Shown in pieces: positions 27,625 through 36,069 of a stretch of 64,000 nt of DNA. Both the position numbers and the translations under genes were made by a program. How positions within the stretch are numbered: the first letter of the stretch is position 1; the number at the start of each line of letters is the position of its first letter. The notes under the pieces are model-generated. The model did no database searches, was not told the DNA's origin, and worked only from the letters and a program-made list of their open reading frames with translations. Source of the DNA: Ruminococcus flavefaciens ATCC 19208 (GTDB taxonomy: Bacteria > Bacillota > Clostridia > Oscillospirales > Ruminococcaceae); contig NZ_KI912489.1 of the NCBI RefSeq assembly GCF_000518765.1, positions 4,652-68,651 of the forward strand. The letters run 5' to 3'.

Positions 27625-29346
27625 TCAGTTAACGAGCATCTCATAGGTTACGCCGTACTTCTCTGCAATATCCTTTGCATATGACATTCCCTCGGGAGAA
27701 GCTATCTCAACCTTGAACGAGCGCTTGCCGTTTTCGCTTTTCACGATAAGCGACGATATCTTTACGCCGCTGCTTTCCTTGTTGAGCTCTTCTGCTTCTG
27801 CGGCAAGCTTGTGCATATGGGTGTTATATATGGTCCTTACCTGCTTGTGGAGCAGTGCCTTTACGGAATCCTTTGCTATATAGAAGCCCTCCTCAAAAGA
27901 GGTAGTGGAAAAGGTCTCATTAAGGAGCAAAAGGCTGTCATTCGTACATTCAGAGTATATAGCCTTGAATCTCACGCACTCCTCGCCAAGTCTGCCCAAG
28001 TCCATAGTTTTGTCCTCATCGGCAGGGAAATGGGTATAAATGCAGTCCACAGGCTTATACTCAAATGAAGATGCAGGCACGTATATTCCGCCCTGTGCAA
28101 GCACATACATAAGTCCTACAGCCTGTGTTACGGTAGTCTTGCCGCCGCGGTTAGCTCCCGTAAGGATATAGATAGTATGCTCCCTGTCAAATTTAAGGTC
28201 GTTATAGACCAATTCCTCAACGCTCTGTAAATTTACCGCAAGCTTGAGATTATATAAGTCCTTTGCGTCCATAGATACGCCGTCACTGCTGATGACCTGA
28301 GCTTCACAGAACTTAAAGCCCTTCTCCGTGCATCTGTCTATGAACTCCGCAAACCTGATATAATACATGAACTCGGGGATTATCTGCGATATATTGACGA
28401 TAGCGATATCCGCATACTTGGTTACGGTATCGCGGAGCTTCTTCACCACAGAGTCCAGCATTTTATTCATTACCTTGTCAAGATAGACCGTCGCATTTGC
28501 CGAACCGTCGCCCTCGGGAGTCTTTGTAATGGTTGCTCTTATCCTGCCGTCCACAAAGGGAGTATTTCTGACAGCCAGATAGCCGCCCATATTCTCTACG
28601 AATTTCGAGATCTTATGGTCGTTGAGCTTATCCACCTGATGATAGTGCATATCGCCGTCCCATTCATTGCCCTCTTTTACCTTGCCCTTTGACGCAATGG
28701 CGTCGGCAAAGTTGGTAACGATATTGGACTTTTTGAACGGCTTGTCATTAATGGATATAAGTCCCATGCTGACAGCCTCAAATCTGCTGTTGACGTTGAC
28801 TCCGAGAGTAACGCTCTCAATTTTCAGAGACTTTATTTTAAGGTCAGCTATGTCCTTTTTCATTTCCGCAAAGCAGGCGTCGTTGTACAGCTCGTCGATA
28901 TATCCCTTGAAATTGATGAGTCCCTCGGACTTTATCTCTGCATCGGAAAGACATTCCCTCATAGCCTCCACGCACTTGATATAATCATCGAGCTCGTCAA
29001 GTCTATGCATAAGATGCCAGAAACCCAGCTTTTCATCGGTTTCCATTTTCGAGCCGCTGAACTTCCTCAGGAACTCTATCCTTTCAAAAAGCTCGGTCAG
29101 CTGCTTTCTGAGCTGCGGCAGACGAAGTATATCCACGAATACCTTCTGCCTGTAGCCTGCAACACGGATATCGGCAGTCATATTGGATAAGATGCTCATT
29201 ATAAGGTTCTGCTCTTTCGGGTCGTTTGAAAGCTCATGACACAGCGTATCCAGTCCCAGATCATGGCAGGCAGAGTCGGAAAGCTGCTTATATACAGTGT
29301 CCTCATAGTAGGGAAATAATATACTGAAATGATTATTTGCTTTCAT
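27625..29346 (-). CDS. MutS-family ATPase without mismatch-recognition domain
   Basis: A 573-residue protein with the MutS core (helical lever/clamp region, about 60-380) and the C-terminal ATPase domain. Walker A is LTGANRGGKTTVTQ near residue 395, Walker B and its surroundings are DSLLLLNETFSTTSFEEG, and THMHKLA follows. The protein is shorter than MutS1 (about 850) and lacks the N-terminal Phe-x-Glu mismatch-reading domain. No Smr nuclease domain like that of MutS2 is visible. This is the compact clostridial MutS-related type whose role is unclear. It starts with AAAGGAGC after a terminator, so it is probably transcribed on its own. Confidence 0.88.
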   Translation of the reverse strand: MKANNHFSILFPYYEDTVYKQLSDSACHDLGLDTLCHELSNDPKEQNLIMSILSNMTADIRVAGYRQKVFVDILRLPQLRKQLTELFERIEFLRKFSGSKMETDEKLGFWHLMHRLDELDDYIKCVEAMRECLSDAEIKSEGLINFKGYIDELYNDACFAEMKKDIADLKIKSLKIESVTLGVNVNSRFEAVSMGLISINDKPFKKSNIVTNFADAIASKGKVKEGNEWDGDMHYHQVDKLNDHKISKFVENMGGYLAVRNTPFVDGRIRATITKTPEGDGSANATVYLDKVMNKMLDSVVKKLRDTVTKYADIAIVNISQIIPEFMYYIRFAEFIDRCTEKGFKFCEAQVISSDGVSMDAKDLYNLKLAVNLQSVEELVYNDLKFDREHTIYILTGANRGGKTTVTQAVGLMYVLAQGGIYVPASSFEYKPVDCIYTHFPADEDKTMDLGRLGEECVRFKAIYSECTNDSLLLLNETFSTTSFEEGFYIAKDSVKALLHKQVRTIYNTHMHKLAAEAEELNKESSGVKISSLIVKSENGKRSFKVEIASPEGMSYAKDIAEKYGVTYEMLVN

Positions 29347-29381
29347 GTTTCAGCTCCTTTCGATAATCTTATTAGAAAAAA

Positions 29382-29412
29382 GCACAGATAATCCTTTCGG
29401 AAATATCTGTGC
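29382..29412 (-). terminator. Terminator after the hydrogenase-like gene
   Basis: Perfect 9-bp stem GCACAGATA (29382-29390) and TATCTGTGC (29404-29412). On the minus strand the stem is followed by TTTTTTCTAAT. It lies between the hydrogenase-like stop (29423) and the MutS-like start (29346). Confidence 0.85.
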
Positions 29413-29422
29413 CTTATTTTTA

Positions 29423-31135
29423 TTACTTGTGGATATCGCTTACGTCTACCTTTTCGGTCTGTCCTGTTTTTACAAGGACTTCGTTTATCTCACCAACAAG
29501 TGAAATGATGTCATTGATGGACTTATTGATAGTTTCGGAGCTTTCGTTAGTTGTTGTAACATTGCCATCGAGAGCGCCGAATGCGTCAATAGTAGTTTCA
29601 AGGATAGATATGAGCTGAGTTACGCTGTCGGAATCCATTGTAGAGTTGTCATTACAGAAAGCAACGACATTCTCAAGCAGATCCTTAACTACAGCGGCTC
29701 TTTCACTTGTAGCCGATGTGGAATCGCCTATACTCTTCATATTATCATTGATCTTTGCAACATTCTCCTTCAGCTTGTCTGAAAGTGCGAGACATTCTTC
29801 TGTGATCTCCTCCAGCTGTTCATTCTGTCTGTTAAGTGCAGAGTGTCTTGCAAGAAGAACAGACTTTGCATGAACGATACAGTTATCGGGAGTATTGAGA
29901 CCTCTGTATATAGCTATCGCCATATCACGGCAGGTATTGTATCCGCATGCATGACAGTCATATTTGCGATCCTCGTCTGTATGCATTCCCATTTTCTCGA
30001 AAATAGGATCAAGCTGCATATTGCTTGGCATAGGAGTTGGCATAGACGGCTTGTAATTTCTGAGGAAGTCGGAAACTCTCAGCTCGTCATCAAACTTCTT
30101 GAAGAGTCTGTCATCGCCGCGTCCCATAAGACCTGTGGACTTGCGGCGGCTCTTTGCCTCGTTCTCGATGCTTCTCATAGTTGCCATAGCATCGAATACC
30201 GTCTGCTTTGTACCTGCGGCAGGTCCGATATTACAGCCGAATTCGCATGAAAGTACATCGAATATTCTCGGGTGCTTCGACTCAGGCATTCTTCCGTACA
30301 TATCTATTTCTGCAAACACCTTATGTACGCCCTCTGAATTTGTGATATTCATATCGGGATCGTGGAGCCACATATTATCTCTGAGTCCGCCGGGACGGGA
30401 GTAAATAGCGCCCATCTGCCCCTGTGATTCGTCGAATTTATACTCGAAATCCTCAGATGTATCAATGTCGATATTGATATCATTGCGGTCAAAATACTCA
30501 AGAAGCTTCTTGATAGTAATAGTATAATTTATAAGACCTGTATCTACTGCCTCATTCTTTTCGGCAATACACGGAGTTATAACTGCGATAGGATTATTCC
30601 TTCTCAGATACTTCTTTATGTATATCGCACTGCATGCAATAGGGCTGTGTATAGGTGACAGATTCTGTAAAAGCTTGGGCTGGTAGGTCTCGACATATTT
30701 TACTACAGCAGGACATTGCTGTGTGATGATATTGCCTATCTTATCCTGTTCGAGAGTTCTCATATGTACCCATGTGCAGATATCTGCACCGTATGAGACA
30801 TCGAATATTGTACATCCCTGCTTCTTGAACCAGTCAAGAACGCCCTTCCACTTTGTCGGAAGAACTGTTTTTATAGCAGGAGAAGCCATAATTATGATCT
30901 TTTCCTTTGCCAGCTCTGCAATACATTCCTCTGTATCGTCTATGTAATCTCTTGCACCGTGGTTGCACTTCTTTACACATTCACCGCAGGCAATACATTT
31001 ATGCGGATTGACCATTGTTATGAAACGTCCGTCCTCCAGCTGCTTTGTCATATTAGCTTCAGGTGCAGGACATTCTCTTACGCAGGCATTACAGCCGACG
31101 CATTTTTCGGGTTTTACGATGATAAGTTCACTCAT
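29423..31135 (-). CDS. [FeFe]-hydrogenase-like sensor with methyl-accepting-like tail
   Basis: A 570-residue soluble protein. Two 4Fe-4S motifs sit at residues about 12-60 (CVGCNACVREC and CIACGECVKKC). An [FeFe]-hydrogenase H-domain at about 80-330 shows L1 TQQCPAVV near 142, L2 TPCIAEKNE near 187 and L3 SCEFGCNIG near 297, so all four cysteines expected for the H-cluster cubane remain while flanking residues differ from catalytic enzymes. A further Cys motif CHACGYNTC lies near 395. From about 430 the chain becomes a Ser/Thr-rich coiled coil like a chemoreceptor signalling domain. This matches group C, HydS-like sensory hydrogenases, here with a coiled-coil output instead of PAS. It follows a DivIVA-like gene by 41 bp, in one operon, with AAGGAG. 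Confidence 0.88.
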   Translation of the reverse strand: MSELIIVKPEKCVGCNACVRECPAPEANMTKQLEDGRFITMVNPHKCIACGECVKKCNHGARDYIDDTEECIAELAKEKIIIMASPAIKTVLPTKWKGVLDWFKKQGCTIFDVSYGADICTWVHMRTLEQDKIGNIITQQCPAVVKYVETYQPKLLQNLSPIHSPIACSAIYIKKYLRRNNPIAVITPCIAEKNEAVDTGLINYTITIKKLLEYFDRNDINIDIDTSEDFEYKFDESQGQMGAIYSRPGGLRDNMWLHDPDMNITNSEGVHKVFAEIDMYGRMPESKHPRIFDVLSCEFGCNIGPAAGTKQTVFDAMATMRSIENEAKSRRKSTGLMGRGDDRLFKKFDDELRVSDFLRNYKPSMPTPMPSNMQLDPIFEKMGMHTDEDRKYDCHACGYNTCRDMAIAIYRGLNTPDNCIVHAKSVLLARHSALNRQNEQLEEITEECLALSDKLKENVAKINDNMKSIGDSTSATSERAAVVKDLLENVVAFCNDNSTMDSDSVTQLISILETTIDAFGALDGNVTTTNESSETINKSINDIISLVGEINEVLVKTGQTEKVDVSDIHK

Positions 31136-31176
31136 ATATCTAAACTCCTTAAAAAATTACGGGAAAATTCTATACT

Positions 31177-32274
31177 TTATTTTTTGCCGATCGAATTTGC
31201 CTTTGCAGCAAGTGCAGCAAGGTCTATCTTACCGCCCTTTTTCTCTCCGCCCTCAGCCTTTTTGTCGGCTTCGGCAGGTTTTTCCTGCTGTGCAGAGGCA
31301 TCTTTTTTATCTTCTGTATTTTTTTCAGTGCTGTCCTTTTTAGCTCCTATTGATTCAGCCATTTGTTTGAGCTTATCAAGCTCTTCCTGCTTTTTGCGCT
31401 TTTCTTCCTCACTGTTCATATTATCGCGTATCTTATCAGCAAGGCTCTGCGGTTTTTCAGGATACTCCGGGTTATACTGCTGAGGCACCTTGAATACGGG
31501 AACACCGCCGTTTACAAGCTTCGTCTCTGTATCTCCGAGAAGCTCCTTTGCCTTCAGCAGTCTGTCTATGCCTTCATTTCTGAGCTGTTCAAAAGCGTCC
31601 TCCATGAAAGCGACCTGTGATTTGAGTATATGTATGTCATCTATTGCAGCAGCTCTGAGGTTATTGGAAGCTACCTCCATCTGCTCTGCTCTGTTCTTAG
31701 CATCAGCCAGTCTCTCGGCAGCTGTCATCTCAGCCTCATAGATGATATGCTCTGCCTCAAGGTTTGCCTCGGAAATAATATCCTCGGCAAGCTTCTTTGA
31801 TTTATACTCTATATCGGCAGCTTTAGTTCTTGCATCGCTTTCAAGCATTGATCTTGACTTCTGAGCTTCTATGAATACGCTGCTCAGAGCCGTAGCCTCG
31901 TCCTGAGCCATAAGTGCCGCGCACTTTGTCTCGGCTGCCTTCAGCTTATCCTTGAGATCATCTATCTCAGCCTGCTTGTCTTTAAGCTCCTGCTCACGTT
32001 TATTGTTTTCATCATCTGTAGCCTTCAGCTTCAGATTAAGGGTATTGTTCTGGACCTGAACCTGTGTCAGCTTGGCGCGTTCCTCTGCAAGGACCGATTC
32101 ATGTGCCTTTTCCTGATCCGAACCCTTTTTGTATGCTTCAAGCAAAAGCTTTGTTTCTCTGAGTTCGTTTCTGAGGTCGTGTATCTGTGTATTCAGAAAT
32201 TCCATTCTCCTGACAACGGATTCTTTATCATATCCGCCAAAGGTAACAGTCTTGATAAATCTTGGTTCAGCCAT
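31177..32274 (-). CDS. DivIVA-like coiled-coil protein
   Basis: A 365-residue protein starting at 32274 with AAGGAGGATA; a longer reading has no ribosome site. The N-terminal RFIKTVTFGGYDKESVVRRM looks like the membrane-binding/curvature end of DivIVA-family proteins. Residues about 30-260 are nearly continuous coiled coil, with a stretch of EAEHIIYEAEMTAAERL type heptads. The tail is disordered and Lys/Glu/Ala-rich, ending in DLAALAAKANSIGKK. It is probably a scaffold at the membrane. Co-transcription with the hydrogenase-like protein suggests it may localise or assemble that sensor, which is an inference from order only. Confidence 0.8.
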   Translation of the reverse strand: MAEPRFIKTVTFGGYDKESVVRRMEFLNTQIHDLRNELRETKLLLEAYKKGSDQEKAHESVLAEERAKLTQVQVQNNTLNLKLKATDDENNKREQELKDKQAEIDDLKDKLKAAETKCAALMAQDEATALSSVFIEAQKSRSMLESDARTKAADIEYKSKKLAEDIISEANLEAEHIIYEAEMTAAERLADAKNRAEQMEVASNNLRAAAIDDIHILKSQVAFMEDAFEQLRNEGIDRLLKAKELLGDTETKLVNGGVPVFKVPQQYNPEYPEKPQSLADKIRDNMNSEEEKRKKQEELDKLKQMAESIGAKKDSTEKNTEDKKDASAQQEKPAEADKKAEGGEKKGGKIDLAALAAKANSIGKK

Positions 32275-32363
32275 AAATAATATCCTCCTTGCTTCACCCG
32301 ACCGAATGATGATCTGCAAGCAATGCAGAAGCAAGCGCATTTATCGAGTATTGATATATAATT

Positions 32364-32392
32364 ATTATACACCATATTGAAAATATAGTCAA
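32364..32392 (-). promoter_or_regulatory. Sigma-A promoter for the DivIVA-like/hydrogenase-like operon
   Basis: Minus-strand TTGACT (32387-32392), 17-bp spacer, TATAAT (32364-32369), about 90 bp before the DivIVA-like start. Confidence 0.8.
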
Positions 32393-32414
32393 TAAAAAAA
32401 CTGCACAAAAAACA

Positions 32415-32437
32415 GGGCGGTTTTATGTAAACCGCCC
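32415..32437 (-). terminator. Terminator after the 185-residue hypothetical gene
   Basis: Perfect stem GGGCGGTTT (32415-32423) and AAACCGCCC (32429-32437), with TGTTTTTTG following on the minus strand. Confidence 0.8.
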
Positions 32438-32468
32438 AAATCTTACCATTTTGTTCCGCAAGCAGATC

Positions 32469-33026
32469 TTACCAGTCGTTCTCGCTGTCCTTTATAAGTT
32501 TTTTTACCTCTTCATTATTGTAAAGTCCGAGATCAAAGAGCCTGTCTGCCTGCTTCTGTGTTATTTTTCCCTGCTCGGTAAACACAAACTGTCCGTGCTG
32601 ACGCTGAGTGCCGTCCCATGAGTCTATTACCTGAAGCCAGCCGTTCCTGTCAAGAGTCTTTTCGGGGAATCTTGAATCGGGATAGAATTTCTGAACTATC
32701 ATCTTAGCACATTTATTATGGTTCGTATAGCCGCAGGAATAGGTGTCTCCGTCGGGAGATATCCAGCCCAGCTTGAAATCGGGATCGTTGAGAGTATACA
32801 TCTCTTCAAGCTCAAGGGGAGTTTCCTTATCGGACTCGATTATCCTGTTAAAGCCGTATTCATCGGGGCGGAAGTGATAGTAACCGCCTCTTCCGTCAAA
32901 AACTACGGGCAGCTGTTCCTCGGTGATTATATCTTCAAAGCCTGTTCCCTCAAGGTCTTCAAGAGTATCGGCATATCTATAGCAATAGCTTCCCGTTGGA
33001 GAATCATATACTGCATATTTTTTCAC
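32469..33026 (-). CDS. Conserved-looking hypothetical protein
   Basis: A 185-residue soluble protein with no signal peptide or membrane segment and no family that I recognise. It has an acidic, aromatic-rich sequence (ISPDGDTYSCGYTNHNKCAK is a typical stretch) and a C-terminal part ITQKQADRLFDLGLYNNEE that looks helical. Two in-frame GTG starts exist, at 33035 and 33026. The second is preferred because GGCAGG then stands at a normal distance, while it is too close to the first. It is flanked by its own terminator and appears to be a single-gene unit. No function is proposed. Confidence 0.75.
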   Translation of the reverse strand: MKKYAVYDSPTGSYCYRYADTLEDLEGTGFEDIITEEQLPVVFDGRGGYYHFRPDEYGFNRIIESDKETPLELEEMYTLNDPDFKLGWISPDGDTYSCGYTNHNKCAKMIVQKFYPDSRFPEKTLDRNGWLQVIDSWDGTQRQHGQFVFTEQGKITQKQADRLFDLGLYNNEEVKKLIKDSENDW

Positions 33027-33165
33027 CTTAAACACCTGCCTTTCGTTATTATAGTTATTTTTATGCTACAGGTATATTCTAACACTTTTCCTACTCTCTG
33101 TCAAATAGAATAATATCCATAATGCACGATATCTTTGTATAATATGCACACATACAGGGTAAAAA

Positions 33166-33191
33166 AGCGGCTGTCACAACTGACAGCCGCT
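33166..33191 (-). terminator. Terminator after the binding protein/GGDEF operon
   Basis: Perfect 11-bp stem AGCGGCTGTCA (33166-33176) and TGACAGCCGCT (33181-33191), followed on the minus strand by TTTTTTACCC. Confidence 0.9.
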
Positions 33192-33206
33192 CTTCGATCA
33201 TTTTGA

Positions 33207-34412
33207 TCAGATATTCATTACTGTGCTTATCATGTTACCGCCGTTCATCTTAGCGTTTCTCATAGCTGTATCAAGCTTTACAAGGAGAGAGTTTACGTTA
33301 AGGCAATCGCCCGGTAAATAGTGGTATACAGCACCTGAGCAAGGAAGCTGAACTGCGAGGTTCAGTACTTCGTATGGGCTGCTCATTACACGCTGGATAT
33401 TCTGTGCGATACCCATTGCCTGGCTCTCGGAGATATTCTTGTTGAATACGAAGCAGAACTCATTACCTGTGATGTTGTAGATCTCTGCAACTTCACTGAA
33501 TTCTTCCTTGAGCTTCTCAGCAACTGCTGCGAGGTACTCGTCACCGAAGTCATATCCGTAAGTATCGTTGATACTTCTGAAGTTATCCATATCGAATACG
33601 GCGATCTGGAATCTGCCTGATTCGAGTCTGTCATTAATATCATTATCAAGAGCATAACGATTCTTCATACCTGTAAGAACGTTGATGATAGCGAGGTCGC
33701 TTGCCTTCTGACGTGTTGTCTTGAGCTTTGCGTCAACCTCTGCGAGGCTCTTCTCACGCTCTTCGAGCTCGAGTCTTGCCTTCTTAGCCTTCTTAGCGAA
33801 GATCCATACAGCAATTTCACCGAGGATAGCAACTATCATCATCATTGTCATGAGGAGGTAAGATCTGATAGTATTCTTACGCATGATCTTTCCTGTATCC
33901 GCAGACACGATATCAATAGTAGATGTGAGCATTTCCGAAGCTGTGATCTGCATAGGGTAGATGTCCTGCTTCAGGATATAGCCCATTTCCTCATAGTTGC
34001 CTGATGTTACGGCACCTGTACCCATAGCGTCAAGACGCTGTTTATAGGTACTGATGATATTCTTAGCGTAATTGTATCTTCTTATAGCAGTATCCGAAAG
34101 TCCTTCAACAGACTCGAATGCGTGCTCTGCATCAATGATGTTTGCATAACGGTTATTTGTATCCTTTACGATGGATTCCATATCCGTTTTAAGACCTGCT
34201 GCGATACTGATTGAATCGTTGTTGATCTCGGAAAGCTGACCATTGATCTTGTTAAGAGAGTTCATTACGGTAGATGTTGTCTGTGAAACACTTGTATTAC
34301 TCCAGTAAATACCTTCAACGAGGAATGTATTTACAAGGTAAATGATTCCTATAAGGATTCCGGCAAAAATATATGCACCGGAACCTTTAAATCTTGATTT
34401 TCCTTTAGCCAT
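33207..34412 (-). CDS. Membrane sensor with degenerate GGDEF domain
   Basis: A 401-residue protein. It has a membrane helix at about 13-33, an extracytoplasmic helical domain to about 185, a second helix at about 187-207, a coiled-coil linker and a GGDEF fold from about 245. The substrate-side motifs FDMDNFRSINDTYGYDFGDEYL are well kept, but the signature GGDEF loop reads TGNEF, so the first two glycines are altered and the central Asp is Asn. Diguanylate cyclase activity is therefore doubtful, and GTP binding or c-di-GMP-independent signalling is possible. It starts 15 bp after the sugar-binding lipoprotein, which is its likely ligand partner outside the cell. Confidence 0.88.
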   Translation of the reverse strand: MAKGKSRFKGSGAYIFAGILIGIIYLVNTFLVEGIYWSNTSVSQTTSTVMNSLNKINGQLSEINNDSISIAAGLKTDMESIVKDTNNRYANIIDAEHAFESVEGLSDTAIRRYNYAKNIISTYKQRLDAMGTGAVTSGNYEEMGYILKQDIYPMQITASEMLTSTIDIVSADTGKIMRKNTIRSYLLMTMMMIVAILGEIAVWIFAKKAKKARLELEEREKSLAEVDAKLKTTRQKASDLAIINVLTGMKNRYALDNDINDRLESGRFQIAVFDMDNFRSINDTYGYDFGDEYLAAVAEKLKEEFSEVAEIYNITGNEFCFVFNKNISESQAMGIAQNIQRVMSSPYEVLNLAVQLPCSGAVYHYLPGDCLNVNSLLVKLDTAMRNAKMNGGNMISTVMNI

Positions 34413-34427
34413 TAGTTCCTACCTCCA

Positions 34428-35555
34428 TCAATTTTTATCGGGATAAAGCAAGAGCTGAATGTATTCGTCATTCATATTGCTTCCGTTAACAAAGGTAGCA
34501 CCTATATCAAGGTCACAAGGAACTGTCATACCGTTGATAAGCTTCTGTGCATATCTTACGCCAACGTATCCCATAACGTATGGGTTCTGGATAACTGTTC
34601 CGTTAAGAGTACCCGATCTGATATAACCGAGCTCTTTTTCATCTGAGTTGAAGCCTACAACGATGATCTTGTCATCAAGCTTAAGCTCACTTACAGCATC
34701 ACAGATACCGAGGGTAGTATTTGTGTTTGTACCGAACATGATGGAAATACCGTTTCCGTCAGTCTTGAGAAGCTTTAATGCTTCATCTCTTGCCTGATCA
34801 CGCTCTGCAACTCTGTCGCCCTGGATAAAGTTCTTTGAGAACTTCTCAAGCTTGCTGTTGTACTCTTCATCAGCAGCCTTCTCAGCTTCTGCAAGCTTGT
34901 CAGGATCTGTTTCGGTTACCTTAGGTCTTGTGATATTATGGCTTGCGTATGATGTAAGTACGCCGATAAAGCCCTGGATACGCTCTTCTGCTGTAGAAGC
35001 GGTATGTCCGATAATAGCTATCTTGCCGAGCTTTTCATAATCAGCGCCCTTTTCCTCAAGTATCTTATGAACACCACGTGCTGCAACAGCGCCGCTGTCT
35101 GTGTCCGATGATCTTATGAATGTTTCGACCTGGTCGAATTCACTTACCTTTGAGTTGATGTTTACGATCTTGATGCCCTTTTCAGCAGCTTCACCCAAAA
35201 CGGAATTAAGTTCTGTCGTGCTGTTCGGTGCGATAACGATAGCCTTTGCGCCCTTGAGCATAGCGTCCTTTACAGCAGCTACCTGTGAAACATAGTCGTT
35301 ATCACTTGTTGCTACAGTATAAAGTACTTCTACTCCAAGCTCGTTTCCTGCATCCTCTGCACCCTTCTTTACGTCATCCCAGAAGCTGAGCTGCTGCTTT
35401 GTGATAACTGCTACCTTCGGAGGCGGACCACCCTGAGCGCCATTTGGACCACCTGCATTCTGAGGCTTTCCGCATCCGGCTGAAAGAAGCATCATAGCAG
35501 AAAGCGTGCATGAAGCAATTGCTCTGAATATGCCTTTTCTTTTGTTTCTGTTCAT
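34428..35555 (-). CDS. Sugar-binding lipoprotein (periplasmic-binding-protein type I fold)
   Basis: A 375-residue lipoprotein. The start at 35555 is set by AAGGAGG nine bases upstream. The signal peptide ends in the lipobox LSAGC with the modified Cys at about residue 28, followed by a Gly/Pro/Asn-rich linker. The mature part is an RbsB/LacI-like binding protein with AVITKQQLSFWDDVKKGAED, GAKAIVIAPNSTTEL and VVGFNSDEKELGYI. A charged helical stretch of about 45 residues is inserted after TRPKVTETDP. No permease or ATPase gene is adjacent. The next gene is the GGDEF-like membrane sensor, so this protein probably reports ligand to a sensor rather than feeding a transporter. Confidence 0.9.
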   Translation of the reverse strand: MNRNKRKGIFRAIASCTLSAMMLLSAGCGKPQNAGGPNGAQGGPPPKVAVITKQQLSFWDDVKKGAEDAGNELGVEVLYTVATSDNDYVSQVAAVKDAMLKGAKAIVIAPNSTTELNSVLGEAAEKGIKIVNINSKVSEFDQVETFIRSSDTDSGAVAARGVHKILEEKGADYEKLGKIAIIGHTASTAEERIQGFIGVLTSYASHNITRPKVTETDPDKLAEAEKAADEEYNSKLEKFSKNFIQGDRVAERDQARDEALKLLKTDGNGISIMFGTNTNTTLGICDAVSELKLDDKIIVVGFNSDEKELGYIRSGTLNGTVIQNPYVMGYVGVRYAQKLINGMTVPCDLDIGATFVNGSNMNDEYIQLLLYPDKN

Positions 35556-35694
35556 TATACTGAACCTCCTTAAATCAATTAAACCCGATACACCGCAGGA
35601 TATCTGCTGATATTCCATTCACATCCTCATATCATGGAACATATGAGCTTGCGGTATTTCCCCCAGTCAGGCCATGTATTGATATCCATAACTA

Positions 35695-35723
35695 ATTCTA
35701 TCACATTTCTTTTTCAATTTCAA
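35695..35723 (-). promoter_or_regulatory. Promoter for the binding protein/GGDEF operon
   Basis: Minus-strand TTGAAA (35718-35723), 17-bp spacer, TAGAAT (35695-35700), about 140 bp before the lipoprotein start. Confidence 0.7.
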
Positions 35724-35968
35724 CACTATTTTGTAAATTGATTATTCGCGGCATATACAAAAATATCAAAAAATTTATATGCATTTTAATCAATTTTATA
35801 CACGGCGTTAATTTAGGTTAATAAATTACAGATATACGGGACAGGTTTGCATTTCATAATATTTTTGCCCGATATTACGCTCGGTAAAAGGAACTTTAAT
35901 ATTGCACAAAGTATAGCGGTCTTTTTTGTAAAAGTTAATTCAAATTTGCCTGTTCATTTTCTTTACGC

Positions 35969-35997
35969 TTGACATTGATATTGAAAAGTGTTATACT
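35969..35997 (+). promoter_or_regulatory. Strong promoter for the LRR/kinase/vWA/PP2C operon
   Basis: TTGACA (35969-35974), 17-bp spacer, TATACT (35992-35997), about 70 bp before the first gene. The rest of the 514-bp divergent region (35556-36069) is AT-rich, and I see no other gene in it. Confidence 0.85.
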
Positions 35998-36069
35998 AAA
36001 TGTGATAACAATATAAAGACTCATATCTAATTATTGTGCTGCTATATTTATACGTCAGGAGGAGAGATC

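Noticed and set aside
29423..31135. A catalytic hydrogen-producing hydrogenase
   Set aside because: L1-L3 flanking residues are altered (TQQCP, TPCIAEKNE, SCEFGC) and the C-terminal half is a signalling coiled coil; sensory role preferred.
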